Source: Bilabrum cf. latius
Taxonomy: Eukaryota; Bigyra: Bicosoecida; Bigyra; Bicosoecida
Reading direction: 5' to 3'
DNA: 64,000 nt
Assembly: GCA_965178125.1 (NCBI GenBank)
Contig: OZ237749.1
Coordinates: forward strand, 744,001-808,000
In this document: positions 1 through 12,100 of the stretch, piece after piece
Layout: every line of letters starts with the position of its first letter
How positions within the stretch are numbered: the stretch's first letter is position 1
The notes under the pieces: generated by a model
What the model was told of the DNA's origin: nothing
Database searches by the model: none
The model's input: the letters and a program-made list of their open reading frames with translations, nothing else
Position numbers and translations under genes: made by a program

Positions 1-3000
1 GTCGGCGTATGGACTGCCTGTGGAGGCATGGGAGGCCAAGGAGCCACTCGAATCGCCTCGATTCGGGAAAGTTGCTGCCAGTGGTGAAGAAACCAAGTCA
101 CCAGAGCCCGAGCTTGACGTGGTGGGGGCAGGCGAACGGATATAAAACGGTACAGCGCTGGCAGCCGGCGGTTCAGAAGAACCAGCAAGGCTTCCGCTGT
201 CCTGCATTGGCCTCTATGCTATCAACTCATCGATACCAGTGCACGTTCCCAGCTCTCGCAGCACTGGCCAGGCATGCTAGTACGCTGAATACACGGGCAG
301 CGCATTCCAGTCATCCATGGATGCATGTTCCACGCCAGAACCAGTTGAAGCAAGGGATGATTCGCCGCATGCAAAGCGCGTCGAGCCACTGTGCACAATA
401 CCTGCGAACTCAGATGGGCCTATTCGATCGGCAAACGACATGTCTAGGAACGGGAACTCAAGCAATGAATGCAATCTGCCCAGCTAGCTGTCGCTTGGAC
501 GCGCCGGGCAGAGCGCCAATTGTCTCAAATTCGTTCGCAGGCATCCGATGTCTCGCATGCTCTCGCGAGACCTTCCCTTCATGAGCGAATCTTCGTGGTA
601 ACTGTTGATTTGGAAAGCAAACTCGCGCTGTCTGCCTACTAGCGTTGTGAGGATCTGGACGGCGTCGCAGTCGCGCAGGCCAGCGGAGGCTAGTTCAGGC
701 TCTAGTAGCAGCTACCGATGCAGACTATTGGAGGTGGCACACAGAGACAAGTCGTCATCGAGGCTCAGAAACATCGAGTCCAGAAGAGTTCTAGTCAGGA
801 CTACTAGAGCGCGCCGGACAGCTGCTTCTGCCTAAACCTGTCTATGACGATCTCCCACGTCAGCGCCCGCGCTCTCATGCCGCGCGCCCTGTATTTCGGC
901 TCGTAAATTTGACCTGCAGGCAAGCAAGCTCACAAAGTGCTCGTCGTGGACGCGGCTAATTGCCTCTGGTGCCAAGCAAACACATGTTGCCAGAGCCCGT
1001 ACCGCGTACTACTAGGCTGGTTCGCCAACACTGGAAGCGTCAATGTTCGCGACGTACTTACTCCAATCCGCTTGACATGGAATCACCGCAGGTAGTTGTT
1101 GACGGATGTTCTCAGGCGACTGCCGCACGGCGTGACCAGCCTCTACCAAACTGAGCAAACGTCCAGTAGCAAACTGCTGGGGGCCATCTAGCTGCTATGA
1201 TGCACCTTGCATGCTCTTGGCCTCGACAATAGATACTATTCTGTGCCTCCACACCATGTTGGGTCGATCGGCAGTATCAACTGCGGCGCTTTCGGTCGGA
1301 TCCAACGGAGGCTGCCTGGCGGCTGGACGCAGCGGGCTCGCCGAACCGGAAAGGGACGAAGCAGCGCCCGGTCCGAAGCTGCTTGCCGGTGGCACAGCCA
1401 TTCCCTCTAGGAAAGACGCCGGGATGGACGACGGTCCAGGCGCTTGCGAAGACAACGGCCTTGCTGATGATGAGGATTGCCTGTAGAACTAGGCAGTCCC
1501 TCCCTGCAGCAATGACATGGCCAGCGCTGCACGAATCTAGGCTATAGCGAGCATGCCTGGCACCAAGCAATCGTTTGCAACGAGCTGCATCTGCCAAGCG
1601 GGTACTTCACAAACGCGTCGCAGTGCAGTGATTGACAACCGAACAGCTGCTATGTCTGCCAGGCATGTCACAGGATTGACGGCAGGCCCATCGTTCGGGT
1701 TGAGCTGCGCACTTGCCAGGTTGGCCTATCGCACGAGCTGCAAGGAGCCTTGATCGAGAAGAGACGCCACTCCGAGCACCACTGCAGAAGTGACCACTAG
1801 GTCCCGTCGCTTTGAATCGATGCGCTCATCTAGCTGCATGCCTGCTTGGATCATGCCGACGCATGCTGCAAGCCAAGCATCAGGGCCTGGTAAAAACCAC
1901 ATTGCTCGATGCAGTTCGTGTTCACAAGCATCCAATAGACCGGGAGGCTCGCCTATTTCATGCGATATAACGCCAAGCTCCGCATGCCAGTGGCGGTCGA
2001 GTCGAAGCGGGCCCGTCCAAAGCACGTCGTACCTATGGTCAACTAGCCCATTCGTCCCAGTGGTAGGCATCGGATAGGCCTCTTCCTCTTCATATCCAGC
2101 CGCATCAGAGCTTTGAGGACCGTAAAACTCGCCTTTTGTGCCAGCCAATGCAGCGACGTGTGGATCTCGCGCTAGCCACCTTTTCCGTCTCTCCCGCATG
2201 GGGGAGAACTCTTGCTTTGAGACACTAAACTGGCTCGGCTCGTGAATCGCGGGCAGCGGTCTGGGCAGCAGGGCCAACGGTACCCTGTACTTCCCAGGCG
2301 AGGATAATGCCGAAACCGCCTCTTCGCATTCAGTTGATTCACCTTGAGGGTACTGGCGCGGATCAACTCGACAGATGCTGCCTACGGCCAGTCTCAACAG
2401 GGCAACCGACCACCAGCAAGCATCCTAACCCTCGCCACCTGGTGATCTACCATCTAGAGATGATGGTTGGCTACCGTTGCCCCTTCCTCCATCTTCGCGA
2501 GACAAACGACCTGAACCGGACCCACGCAGACCACCCGGAGCTGCCGCGGCGTCTGGCACGCTCCGAGTCCGGTCTGTGCTGCGCGCTGATGCGCTTGCAC
2601 TCGCAAAACACGTGCGGGCCAGTGCACTAGTGACTAGCTTACCTCGCGAGATGCGCAGCATTCTTGCGCATTTGCTAGATACTCGGCCTAACCTGAATGC
2701 CACTTGCAAAGCGCTCTGCCTCCACGCTGCCTGCATCGCCATCCGTACTCGATGTTTCTATTCCGATATCGCATGAGCTTGGGAATAGATCCTGCCATTC
2801 ACCACAGACTAGCATGCCTAAAAGCACATATCCATCCACCCGTCGTCTGAGCTGGCCGTCTCCACCAGCTCCTGCGTGGTTCCCGCACACAAGCATTCCA
2901 ACCCAATCGTACAACAAGCCAGGACTGCGTCCATCTCACTGGTTTGCAGCTCGGCGGAGTGGGCAGACACGAGCAGCTTGTTGCATGCAATCACTGTCCT

Positions 3001-3884
3001 GGCTGCATGCAGCGCTGCCTCCTTGCTCATTGGTTCGTTCGAAACATCGCCAGAGGCAGCCAAACCTCCAGTGCTAGTCGAGGCGTCTCCTACAGCCGCA
3101 AAAATGTCGCGGTCAGGACCACCAGATACGGACCCGTCCGACTTCAAATGTTCTGCTGCAGAGCTCAGCTGACGCGATGAATCTATTTTATCGGCTGTAA
3201 GATCGCCCCTTAATTCCGGGCAGAGGGGCTCGAGCGCAGGTGAAGACAGCTTAAGCTTGACGTGCCTGCTCTCCATCGAGTCGAGCGGGATTGCCGCAGT
3301 GTTGCGCGCTGTAGGCGAGGTAATTGTCCCTGAACCTTTGCCTCCATCGTCACCGTGAGTTCCACCTTCGCTAACTTGACGCTTGCGCCTCCTCGTGCGA
3401 GCGCCTAGGCTGTGAGGGAGCGATGCGCCGGTCAAATTCCGCCGCGACCGGGAGAGCTTCATCGAAAGGCATGATGCGATGAGACATGCCGATGGCAGGC
3501 ACGGGGCCAGATCTTGCTTCTGCCCATCTCTAGTCCCATCCAAATGAGAGACAAAAGACTCGAGGATCGCTAGCTCAGACACCAAAAGGTGCAACACTGT
3601 AGTTTCCGTCGAAACCCTCAAAGCAGCAAAGTTTCCTGTCTCCAAGCACTTCTCGAGACCAACCGCTAGCGTGACGCACGTATTAATCGTATACTAGCGG
3701 GAGGTGCTCCCCTGTTCATGCGCAAATCTGACAGAATCGCCTCCTGAGCCAGACTTGACCTCCATGGCCTCGGCTAGACACGACTGCGCTACAGGTTGGC
3801 GTCGAGAGCTTCATACCAAGATCGAAGAATCTTTCAGAAATCCAAAAAGTAAAACCTGCAAATCCTCACCTCTAGACTCGCCAT
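1..3884 (-). CDS. Unknown large protein, 3' end beyond left edge
   Basis: One minus-strand frame stays open from 3783 down to base 1, broken only by TAG codons (for example at 2818-2820, 2425-2427, 1726-1728, 1195-1197 and a TAG pair near 1009-1014), so it is read here with TAG as Gln. The model is complement(join(<1..3783, 3870..3884)): a 15-nt first exon coding MASLE, a GTGAGG...CAG intron of 86 nt, then exon 2. A start at the in-frame ATG at 3765 is the alternative. At least 1,266 codons lie in the window. The product mixes Ser/Ala/Gly-rich low-complexity stretches with helical, Leu-rich blocks (around 3400-3650 and 1730-2150). I recognise no family. The frame carries very few TTA/TCA triplets, as expected for real coding. 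Confidence 0.6.
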
Positions 3885-4483
3885 AGCTTCGCTTGGAACC
3901 TCAGTGCCTGACTAAAGCACCCGCATAGCTTCATCAGAGTCCTGCAAGAAGCAAAAGACACAGTAAGGGATCAGTACCCCTTGAACATACTAGGTTTCTA
4001 TAACGTAAAATAAATCGTTTCATTCGTTTACTCACATGGTCAACCGTCCCAGGAGAATGAGCCCCCGAGTGCCTGCGACAAGCAGCAAGTAATCAAGATA
4101 TGAATCGATATGGAGCACAACGTATCAATTGTCTAGCGCGTTCTCCCCCGGTTGGCTCACTAAGACATGATTGACCACTATTCGGCAGCGACGTTTGCGG
4201 GTATTGGCTCTGCCGTGCTGAAGTGTGTCCACATGGAAATCCTCCCGGGATCGGTCGCAAGTGTGACTAGTGGATTCGCCGGGCAGCAAAAGGCAGTCAC
4301 GGGTGGCAGGACAGGGCTGGGTGGGCAGGACAGGGTGTAATGCATGTGTGTAAGTTCGAATTGAAATTGAATCACGTGTGCATTGAAGGTGCACACGCGA
4401 AGCACAGCGCTGAATAATCGGATTGCCAGCGGCCTTCCCAACCCGCCTCTAGGACTACGGCATGCCAGTGATGAAACCTTTGC
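3885..4483. other. Intergenic region, no gene seen
   Basis: About 600 bp between the start of the left-edge gene and the stop of the oxidoreductase gene, both on the minus strand, so it should hold the promoter of the former and the 3' end of the latter. Small open frames here (for example minus 4178-4441) have no family features and overlap a short tandem repeat. I see no tRNA or other RNA gene. Confidence 0.4.
4301..4337. repeat. Short G-rich tandem duplication
   Basis: Two adjacent near-identical copies of an approximately 18-nt G-rich unit containing GGCAGGACAGGG lie in the intergenic region. No function can be assigned. Confidence 0.5.
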
Positions 4484-5809
4484 TCAGAAAGTATGCATAT
4501 TGAGCTCTACGGGCACCTCGGCGGCCGGGGTCCCTGCGTCCCTGGCTGCCCCGTACACGATGTCGACAGGCGCCCCGTCTGCATCCAGTGACCTCCTCCC
4601 AGCCTCAAGCACCGCGGTCGTCTGCGCAGTGGTGTGGATCGTGGCCAGCTCGCTGTCGAAGTCCTCCGGCTTGGCATCGCCGCTCCTCACCAAGGAGGCG
4701 CAGCGGACAAACTCGGAGATTGACCTGTAGCCGTACCCCGTCTGTCCGCTGAACGCACCGTCAGTGGGAGTGTACTTCATGAACAGCGGGTTTACGGAGG
4801 CATACCCAGAGGCATCGCTCGCGTGTGAGTATCCCCTGTGCGCCTGATCCACCCTCACCTCACCACTTCTCGTCATGACGAAGAACCTTTGCTGGCTGTG
4901 CACGTCGCTTGGGGGCGCCACCCAGCTGGAGGTGAATACACCAGTACCCTTGGCTCCGCTCTTGAGATCCTCATAGTCCACCAGGAGAGTGATTGTGTCC
5001 TCGCATGGTCGCCCGAGCGTCGCATCTGCCACCCCCGTCGCCGCCGACGCCGTCACCCTAACCGGCCTGGCGATGCCTGCGAAGCACCACTCGGCGAAAT
5101 CCACGTGATGGGAGTTCAGGTAGTACGATATGTCGCTCTTGATCCCCGCCCATGCCTTGAATGTTTCCAGCTGCCTCTTCGGCTGTGACATGTAGGAATT
5201 CATGAATCCCATGCTGCCATCGGCCCGGATCCTGTCCCTAGCGTCCACGTACATGGGGTCCCACCGCTTGTGCACCTCAATCGACACCAGAACATTGTGT
5301 TCCTTCGCTGCCTTGGCCAACTCAATGTGGTGCGACAGCTTCATGACAGCAGGCTTGGTAACCAGCACGTGGTGGCCAGCACGGACTGCAGCTAGTGCAA
5401 TGTCGAAGTGGGTATCGTCTGGCGTGAATATTGTCACGCATGATCCAGGTGGGTAGGATGTAAGAGCTTTGTCATATGCTTTGGCGTCCACCTCGTCATC
5501 CCCCGGAAAACTTGCGAATTCGATGTCAAATTTGCTACAAGGGTACGCGTCACGGATCGCCCGCCCCATGTGCTCCCTTATCTTGGGAAATTTCTTGCCG
5601 TTGACCCCAACAATAGCTGTATCTCCGACTAGACCTTTCTTTCGAAGATCGAACACAGTAATTGCAACAACACCTGCAGACTTATCAGACTTCGCACTGG
5701 CAGCTCCAAATCCTGTCGTGTACTCTCCCGATCCAATCATTATCACTGCAGGTGGTGTCCCAACACCGCTGGCAGCCCCTTCATTACCTGTGCCTGCTAC
5801 TCCAGCCAT
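4484..5809 (-). CDS. Gfo/Idh/MocA-family NAD(P)-dependent oxidoreductase
   Basis: Complete single-exon gene of 441 residues from ATG at 5809 to TGA at 4484-4486. The N-terminus (residues ~23-60, 'IGSGEYTTGF...VVAITVFDLRKKG') and the central block 'VTIFTPDDTHFDIALAAVRAGHHVLVTKPAVMKL' region (about residues 130-165) match the Rossmann-fold sugar dehydrogenase/oxidoreductase superfamily. The 'KPAVM' segment corresponds to the usual EKP lysine motif, and 'EVHKRWDPMY' plus 'SHHVDFAEWCF' fit the substrate domain with its catalytic His. The family oxidises sugars or related polyols using NAD(P); the exact substrate is not readable. It is the longest gene here that contains no TAG codon. It diverges from the giant NLR-like gene across a 294-bp gap. 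Family assignment is confident, substrate unknown. Confidence 0.88.
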   Translation of the reverse strand: MAGVAGTGNEGAASGVGTPPAVIMIGSGEYTTGFGAASAKSDKSAGVVAITVFDLRKKGLVGDTAIVGVNGKKFPKIREHMGRAIRDAYPCSKFDIEFASFPGDDEVDAKAYDKALTSYPPGSCVTIFTPDDTHFDIALAAVRAGHHVLVTKPAVMKLSHHIELAKAAKEHNVLVSIEVHKRWDPMYVDARDRIRADGSMGFMNSYMSQPKRQLETFKAWAGIKSDISYYLNSHHVDFAEWCFAGIARPVRVTASAATGVADATLGRPCEDTITLLVDYEDLKSGAKGTGVFTSSWVAPPSDVHSQQRFFVMTRSGEVRVDQAHRGYSHASDASGYASVNPLFMKYTPTDGAFSGQTGYGYRSISEFVRCASLVRSGDAKPEDFDSELATIHTTAQTTAVLEAGRRSLDADGAPVDIVYGAARDAGTPAAEVPVELNMHTF

Positions 5810-6103
5810 AATTGTTGCTCACAAAAAGCTAAAATTCTCGGCAGCAGAGGAGTAGACCTCTGCCAGAATACCAGAATAATTTGTAGGATCTGCAGTTGCA
5901 GTTCTGGGGGGTTCTAATAGTTTGTAATTCAGTTGCAGTTCTGCCGATATCCTGTAACGTGTAGTTATGGTCTAGATCCGATTTTATTGAATTCGCAGTC
6001 GGAGACTGAATCGGTCGACACGGTTGGATAAATCTCCCCAACTATAACTTGACTGCTATTCAATAGTAGCCAACGACACGATTGCCTGGCCGCATCGTCA
6101 TAA
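5810..6103. promoter_or_regulatory. Divergent promoter region: oxidoreductase / NLR-like gene
   Basis: A 294-bp AT-richer gap lies between two head-to-head start codons (5809 minus, 6104 plus). An in-frame TAA immediately precedes the ATG at 6104 and supports that start. I see no clear TATA box or other defined element. Confidence 0.35.
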
Positions 6104-9100
6104 ATGTCGTCTGGATCTGATTCCGTAAACACCCTTGCTGGTCAGGTTGGGTTTGCATCTCATTTGCCTCAAAGTTTGGCTCTCACGGGCCCTGAAAGCA
6201 TGAATGATGCTATATTTCTTGTTGACTAGCTGCTGGCGCGCGTCAAGGAAAAACGGTCCATGAATCGACTGACAGGCCATCCCGCGAGGGGAGCGGTAGC
6301 CACTGGTCCATCTATGGCAGCTGCAGCTGGAACTGCGGCATCTGCTTCGGCCGCTGCCAGCGCTCCCAAGCGATCTAGTTCTGAATTTCAAGCAGCGTCA
6401 CGCCTTGATGAATCCGACGAACTGTGGACTGCTGGACTTGTAGCTGCGGCGCAGTGGGCACTGTACAACAAGAGGTCCATTCGAGGCAAGTTGCAGGATT
6501 CACGGCACATGAAGGATGCTAGGCGTTTATGGAGGCTTGATGCATCGCTCCAGCGGCTCCTGTCTTCTTGTGATTTTGCGTTGCGGTAGGCGAGGACTAC
6601 AGATGCCGGTGGCAGTCCCGAGGGTCTCGGCAAGGCTGCTGCTGCTGCTGTTGCCAATCACAGAAGTGGAAGTGAAAACTTTCCCCCTGCAGGTAGAGCA
6701 AGGTCGTCAACTCAACTTGACTTTGATCCTATTGGAATGGCTGCCGCTGATGCCCTTGGGTTGGATGGGGCTGAATAGGCGCTCGAGAGCCAAGGCCCAT
6801 TCGGATCAGCTGCGGTCTCATCGGCAGATTCTAAACAGGTAGGCATCAGTGGCCCAGCCAAGCCAAATCATGACATTGCGCTTGGCATAGCTATTGATCG
6901 CCGGCGCGGTCGCAACAGGGCTAGCACGGAAATCGGACTCGGGACTGTGGCTTTGCTGCAACATCCCGCTGTTGCCCCTGCGCCCACTGCAGACGTCCAC
7001 GCCACTGAGCCAACAAGCACTGCTGGCACTCTCCAAACCATCAACAATTCATCTACGGAAGCTGGAGCTGATGCAGGTGCTGATGGGGCTACATTCGCCG
7101 GATAGGACGCGACTGGCCGTGGCCCTACTGCTGCCGGGGGTCCGCCTCCACCCATTGCCCTGGCGTCCATTAGAGCTCAAGAAGCGCATGCAGATCTACC
7201 AATCGAGTCATTTAGTGACGCATCCTCTGAAGCGAGCAGCCAAGCCCGCTCATACCGAGCCCCGCGAGGGAGCATGTCGGAGTCTATTAGCCACGATGAA
7301 ATGCTGAGAGCTGATCAGCTCGCGTTGGATGAGTCAGTGGCTCTCAGGGTCATGCATGACGACGGACGCAACGAGCTAGGGCCCGATGCAAGTGATGCTG
7401 GATTCGCTGGTATGGGACTCCGGGCCTCTGATCTTCCCCCCGAGCTGCTTCAGGACCTTTTTGCCGCGACTGCAGTGGCCGCCCGTGAAGAGGAGGAAGA
7501 AAGCCTGCAGTGGTCGATCCTTGCAAGCTTGAGATCCGGTGGTACAACATCAGACAATACATAGTAGTTGGGAACGTTTGGTAGCAGGCATGAAAGCTCT
7601 ACGGGGCTGGATCCTAGCAGTCGGCAGCATCGGCCATCCTTCGATGCGCAGCAGATTGAATCTGACTTCCAGCTAGCGCAAGGCGGCTCCAGCGCGGCCT
7701 CCGACAGATCTCTGGGAGACGCAGCCTTGCATGCTGCAGTTGTGCACATATTGCATGAACTGCGTGGACCACGGCGAACGAACGCTTCTATGTGCACCGC
7801 GGCAATTGGCGTGTCCAATTATGCTCGCATGCCCCACGCGAACCATTTGTTCCAGGTTATGGGCGGGATAGCTGAGCTACTTTCGATTGCACTGAAGCCG
7901 TTTGAGAATGCATTCAATGGTAGTGGTGACGAAAATGTTGCAAAGGGACGCAGTGAAGCTCAGCACGATCTTGGATCAGGTTCTGCTGTTCGACATGGGC
8001 TACGCAGCGATGCGCAGCCCACCTCTGGCGCAGGGGCAGATGAAGCAGGGTCTCGCGCTGCAGCGATGTCTGCAGCAAACAGACCATTCGACATGTTTAA
8101 TCATCATTGTTGCTCGCATGATGATGCTAGACTTGCCTACTTGGCAGGAAAGGCTGCTCTCGATCTGCTCGCAACGTGCAACCCAATTGGATTTCAAGTT
8201 GTCAATCCCGTGAGGCTGTTTCTGTGCCTTCATATGGTGCACGCACTAAGCTCGGCTGGACCGAAGCAAGCTGCATCATTCTCAAGTCAGCGGGATGGTT
8301 TGCACGCCGGCAGTTCTACTTGCACATAGGTGGCCGAGCACGGTAGCCCATCGTCACCAACAAGCGTCTGGCAAGTATGTCAGACGCTGAAGCATCTCTA
8401 CGTGCCTAGCTGTGATTCTTCTGTCGCTGAATCTGTCGACAAGTTGAGCGGGATGTATCCAGACGGAGTTCAGGTTGTGATGACCGTGATCGGACGAATA
8501 TTCGTTGAGGTGCCTAAGGTTGGTCAAGGGGTGCCAGGACCAGACACTCCAGTCGCTGGAAAAGCATCGGGTGGTTCTGACTAGATTCAACCCGGTTTTA
8601 ACTTCTTTGCGTGGCTTTGGCGGAAGTCTAATGGAATATCAGGCAGAAGCGCTGGAACTGCGAGGGTTTTGGGCGGCGCAAAGCAGCGGAAGCCACTGCG
8701 GGGCCTGCGCTCTGCGTTGCTGCCTCTTCTCGTACAGATAGCTGCAGCCAGACCCCGCTTTCCCAGCATCGTAGCCGCACGGTCCGCTTGGGACCGGGCG
8801 CTTGCAGCCCTTCCCCCGGTATTACGTCAGAACGTCGCCCCGGATCCGGTCGCGGCGGGACGATGGGTGCAGGCCGAGTACAGCCTGGTCGATGCACAGC
8901 GTTCTGCCTGCGCAGTTCTAGAGCAGTTCTTGAGACAGCACTCCATGAGCAAGCTGCTGCTTGCATCTGGTGTTATGGAGGTGATTAGTTCTTGTCTTGC
9001 GAGCTCCTTTGCCGACCTGCAAGACGCCGGCACTCGGCTTGCATGCTACTTCTTGTCACCGTCGGATCGAATGCCTGCCCTGCCCTGGATCGATGACCTG

Positions 9101-12100
9101 ACGAGTAGTTCGTTTGGCTCCGCATACGGCGACGATGAAATCCTGTTGGAATCCGAGCAATGGCCGTAGAAACTATTTCCGACGAAATTTGGCGCCTTGC
9201 AGCTGGCTCCATTTTAGATGGCAGATTTTCAGGCAGAGTCAGTTGACACTTCCGAGCTTTGGGCATCTTCGTGTTAGCTGTCTCCTCCATTGTCAGCCAT
9301 TAAGCAGCTAGTGAGTTGCGAGTCTGCAGAAGAACTCCACTCGCTGGCGTTTCAGCTAGCCGGACGTGTGGGGGTAGGAAAGTCTATGGTCACATGGATC
9401 AGCGAGGTAGTGCAGCCGGTCTCTCCCACACGGCAGTATACGGATAGAGTTACGGCAAGTAGTGAGGCTGATGTTGATAATGGTGCTACAGATGACCTTT
9501 CTAGCGTTTCAGAGCAACGCACGATGGACAATTCTAGCGCTAGAAGAAGCCAAGTTGATAGCGAAGGGCCGTTTGCATCCAATGCGACATTTGTGCATTC
9601 CATTGTGGGTCAAAAGCGAGTTATCCGGCGCAGTGCAGTCACGGGTCACCACTTGGATCAGATGGTGTTCATTTCAGCTGCTATGCTTGCAGATCGAGAG
9701 TTTAGAGCAACTTCACTGCGCGCTGGCCTACCGGAAGCCTTGTGCGCAGTCATGCAGCTGCTGGGTAGTTCAGCAAGCCATCTGGTCTTGTCGCCCAGGC
9801 AAGGCATGAGGCGCCAACGCACAGCTTCTGAACTTGTCGACGATTCCGGTGACGAGGAAGGAGGTCCTGAGGCTGGTGCTTATGGACCTAGAAGCAGGTG
9901 TAACAGTAACGGAATCGACAGTTGTGTTGCTGGATCAGGTGCTGGATCAGATGGTACTTCCGATGCATCCTAGTCTGATTCGGGGTCCTCAGACGCAACT
10001 GACAGCAACAGTGTCAATGCGATGCGGTCAAGAAGAAAGGAACTGCTCGTCAGACTTCTGCTAGGAGGAATTTCGTCCAGCTGTTAGTTCTATGGGTCGT
10101 ACAGCGATGCAGGAGCAGCGGACCAGGTCTCGCCCGAGCAAAGCGCCACTATTGCTGCCCAAGCTGGCGTTGTTCTTAATGGAGGAGTCTCGCGGCTTAT
10201 ATCTGCCATTGAGCTGTATCGGCGGGCCGGGTCATTTACGATGGTTCTGCTTCGCGCATTGGCTTGTCTCGCCAGGCACAAGCCATTCGCTGACGTCATT
10301 GGTGACTAGGGCGCGGTGCCGGTGTTGTGTCGCTTGGTGGAGCACGCTAAATAGAGCGAGAAGGCTATCATGTGGGCAACCGCTGAGGTTTTTGCGTGCA
10401 TTGCATGCGCTTCTCTTCCGTCGCGTCGACTACTGCTGACGAAGCGAGCTCTCAACTGCACGTTGAAGATCATGCGTTCCAATCGATCGGAGAGCGCTGA
10501 CGTCATCCAAACTGCACTTCGTGCACTTTCTCAACTCGCCATGATTCCTTGCGAATCGTGCTCCTCGAGCTGTCAGATTATGGATTGGATGATGGGTGAC
10601 GATGATGCGACGCGGGAGGCGCAGGGCAGGCTGCAGTCGATCTGGGTGTAGCCACTGCCTAGTGCAGCCGCTAGTATTGGCGATGCACCGCAATTGGATC
10701 GGTCAAGTTCGACTGCGTCATCCAAAGCAAGAGAGTCTGACAGCCACCAAGATGGAGAGGCGCGTCGGCGTCGTGGCTCGCTCGAGCTGCGTGATGCTCT
10801 GAAACTGGAGGTGGATGCTGCTCTTGATCTCGCCAGGCTCTCTGAAGCTGGCCAAGCCAGTCGCAACCCAGCAGCTTCCGTTTCAATGATGCAAGGAGAC
10901 CAGTCGAGTGGTTTGGAAAGTGCAACGGGTTTCGAGCCCATCTATGATGATCACCTTGGACTCATCTGCGCGATGCCAGCAGAGAGAGGAATGCCGAATG
11001 TTCCCGTGCACCCCCTCCGATTCTGGAAAGTGGAGACCAGCGGTGTTGGTGCAGCTGTCAGGCAAAGAAGGTTTGATTGCCCAGACATTTGCCTCAAGTG
11101 TGGGAAGGGCACAGCCGATTGCATTGAGTCTATCCTTGGCACATTCTCTACGATGGCATCTGCTGCTGCCAAGATGAATGCCTTCGATTCGGTGAAGGAG
11201 TGGGAGGCCTCCATGCAGGGTCCGGCCCGATAGAGTGGTGGACCATCATCTGGAGCAGGTTCTCCGTCCGCCGCCGAGCAGTCAGCTGCCGAATAGCCCC
11301 CACTCTTGAGCAAGCTCTTTGCTGGCGTCGGCAAGGCACCAAAATGGGATAGCTTGGCCAAGAGACTCGCTGGTGCTGAGTGTGCCTAGCCTCGCGGTGA
11401 TGCTGAGCTCGTAGACAAGTCACGCGGTCCGCGCCGTATGTCCAGCACAACTCGCATTGGAACTATGCAGTCCAAGTCGGCTATAGAAGGGGTTGGATTT
11501 TGGTTCAACAGAAAGGAGGCAAGTCGTTATGGTATTGCACCGCTTGCTGCTCTAGCCTTGTACTGGCCTTAGCTCGGGCACGACTCCATGTTGTCCGCCA
11601 TATAGCTCCTGACGTCGTTTAGTGTGACACGAAAAGCTCGGAACTACATTGCTGCAGGTCCGATTTTGTAGGCGTTGCAACTATGCTCGAGATCGGGCAC
11701 CCCTGAGGTGCGTGAAGTGGTATCGAGGCTTGCAAACAGAGTTGGTCTCCCGAACGGTTATGACTACGTGATTAGGGCAACACGCGGCAACTTAAACGCA
11801 GTAAAGTGCTGGCTTTAGTGTGCTACATCACTAGCAAGGTAGCGAAGGTTTTGTACAAAGCTCGCGCGCAGAACGAGGCGGGCGTGGGAGGACCGCCGAA
11901 CATCGCGGCGGCTGCGCTGGAGTCGCTTGGCACGTGTTCGCAAAATGCTGAAGGTGCCAAAACGATACGAAGTTGCGGCTTCATTGCAACAAACTCGATT
12001 GCCTGCTTCTCGTCTAGCTTCGGCCGGGTTGTATGCTTCAGTCTACGATGCCATCACCAGCCAATCAAGTGGCGCGGGCTAGACCAGCGGAACCAGTGCA

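Noticed and set aside
2675-2917. Alternative minus-strand frame in the left-edge gene that ends in TAA at 2639-2641
   Set aside because: The neighbouring frame is open all the way from 3783 to base 1 with only TAGs; no intron is needed to explain it.
11801-11818. 18-nt mini-intron in the NLR-like gene
   Set aside because: It would not change the frame and so does not explain the shift; a 71-nt intron with the same donor does.
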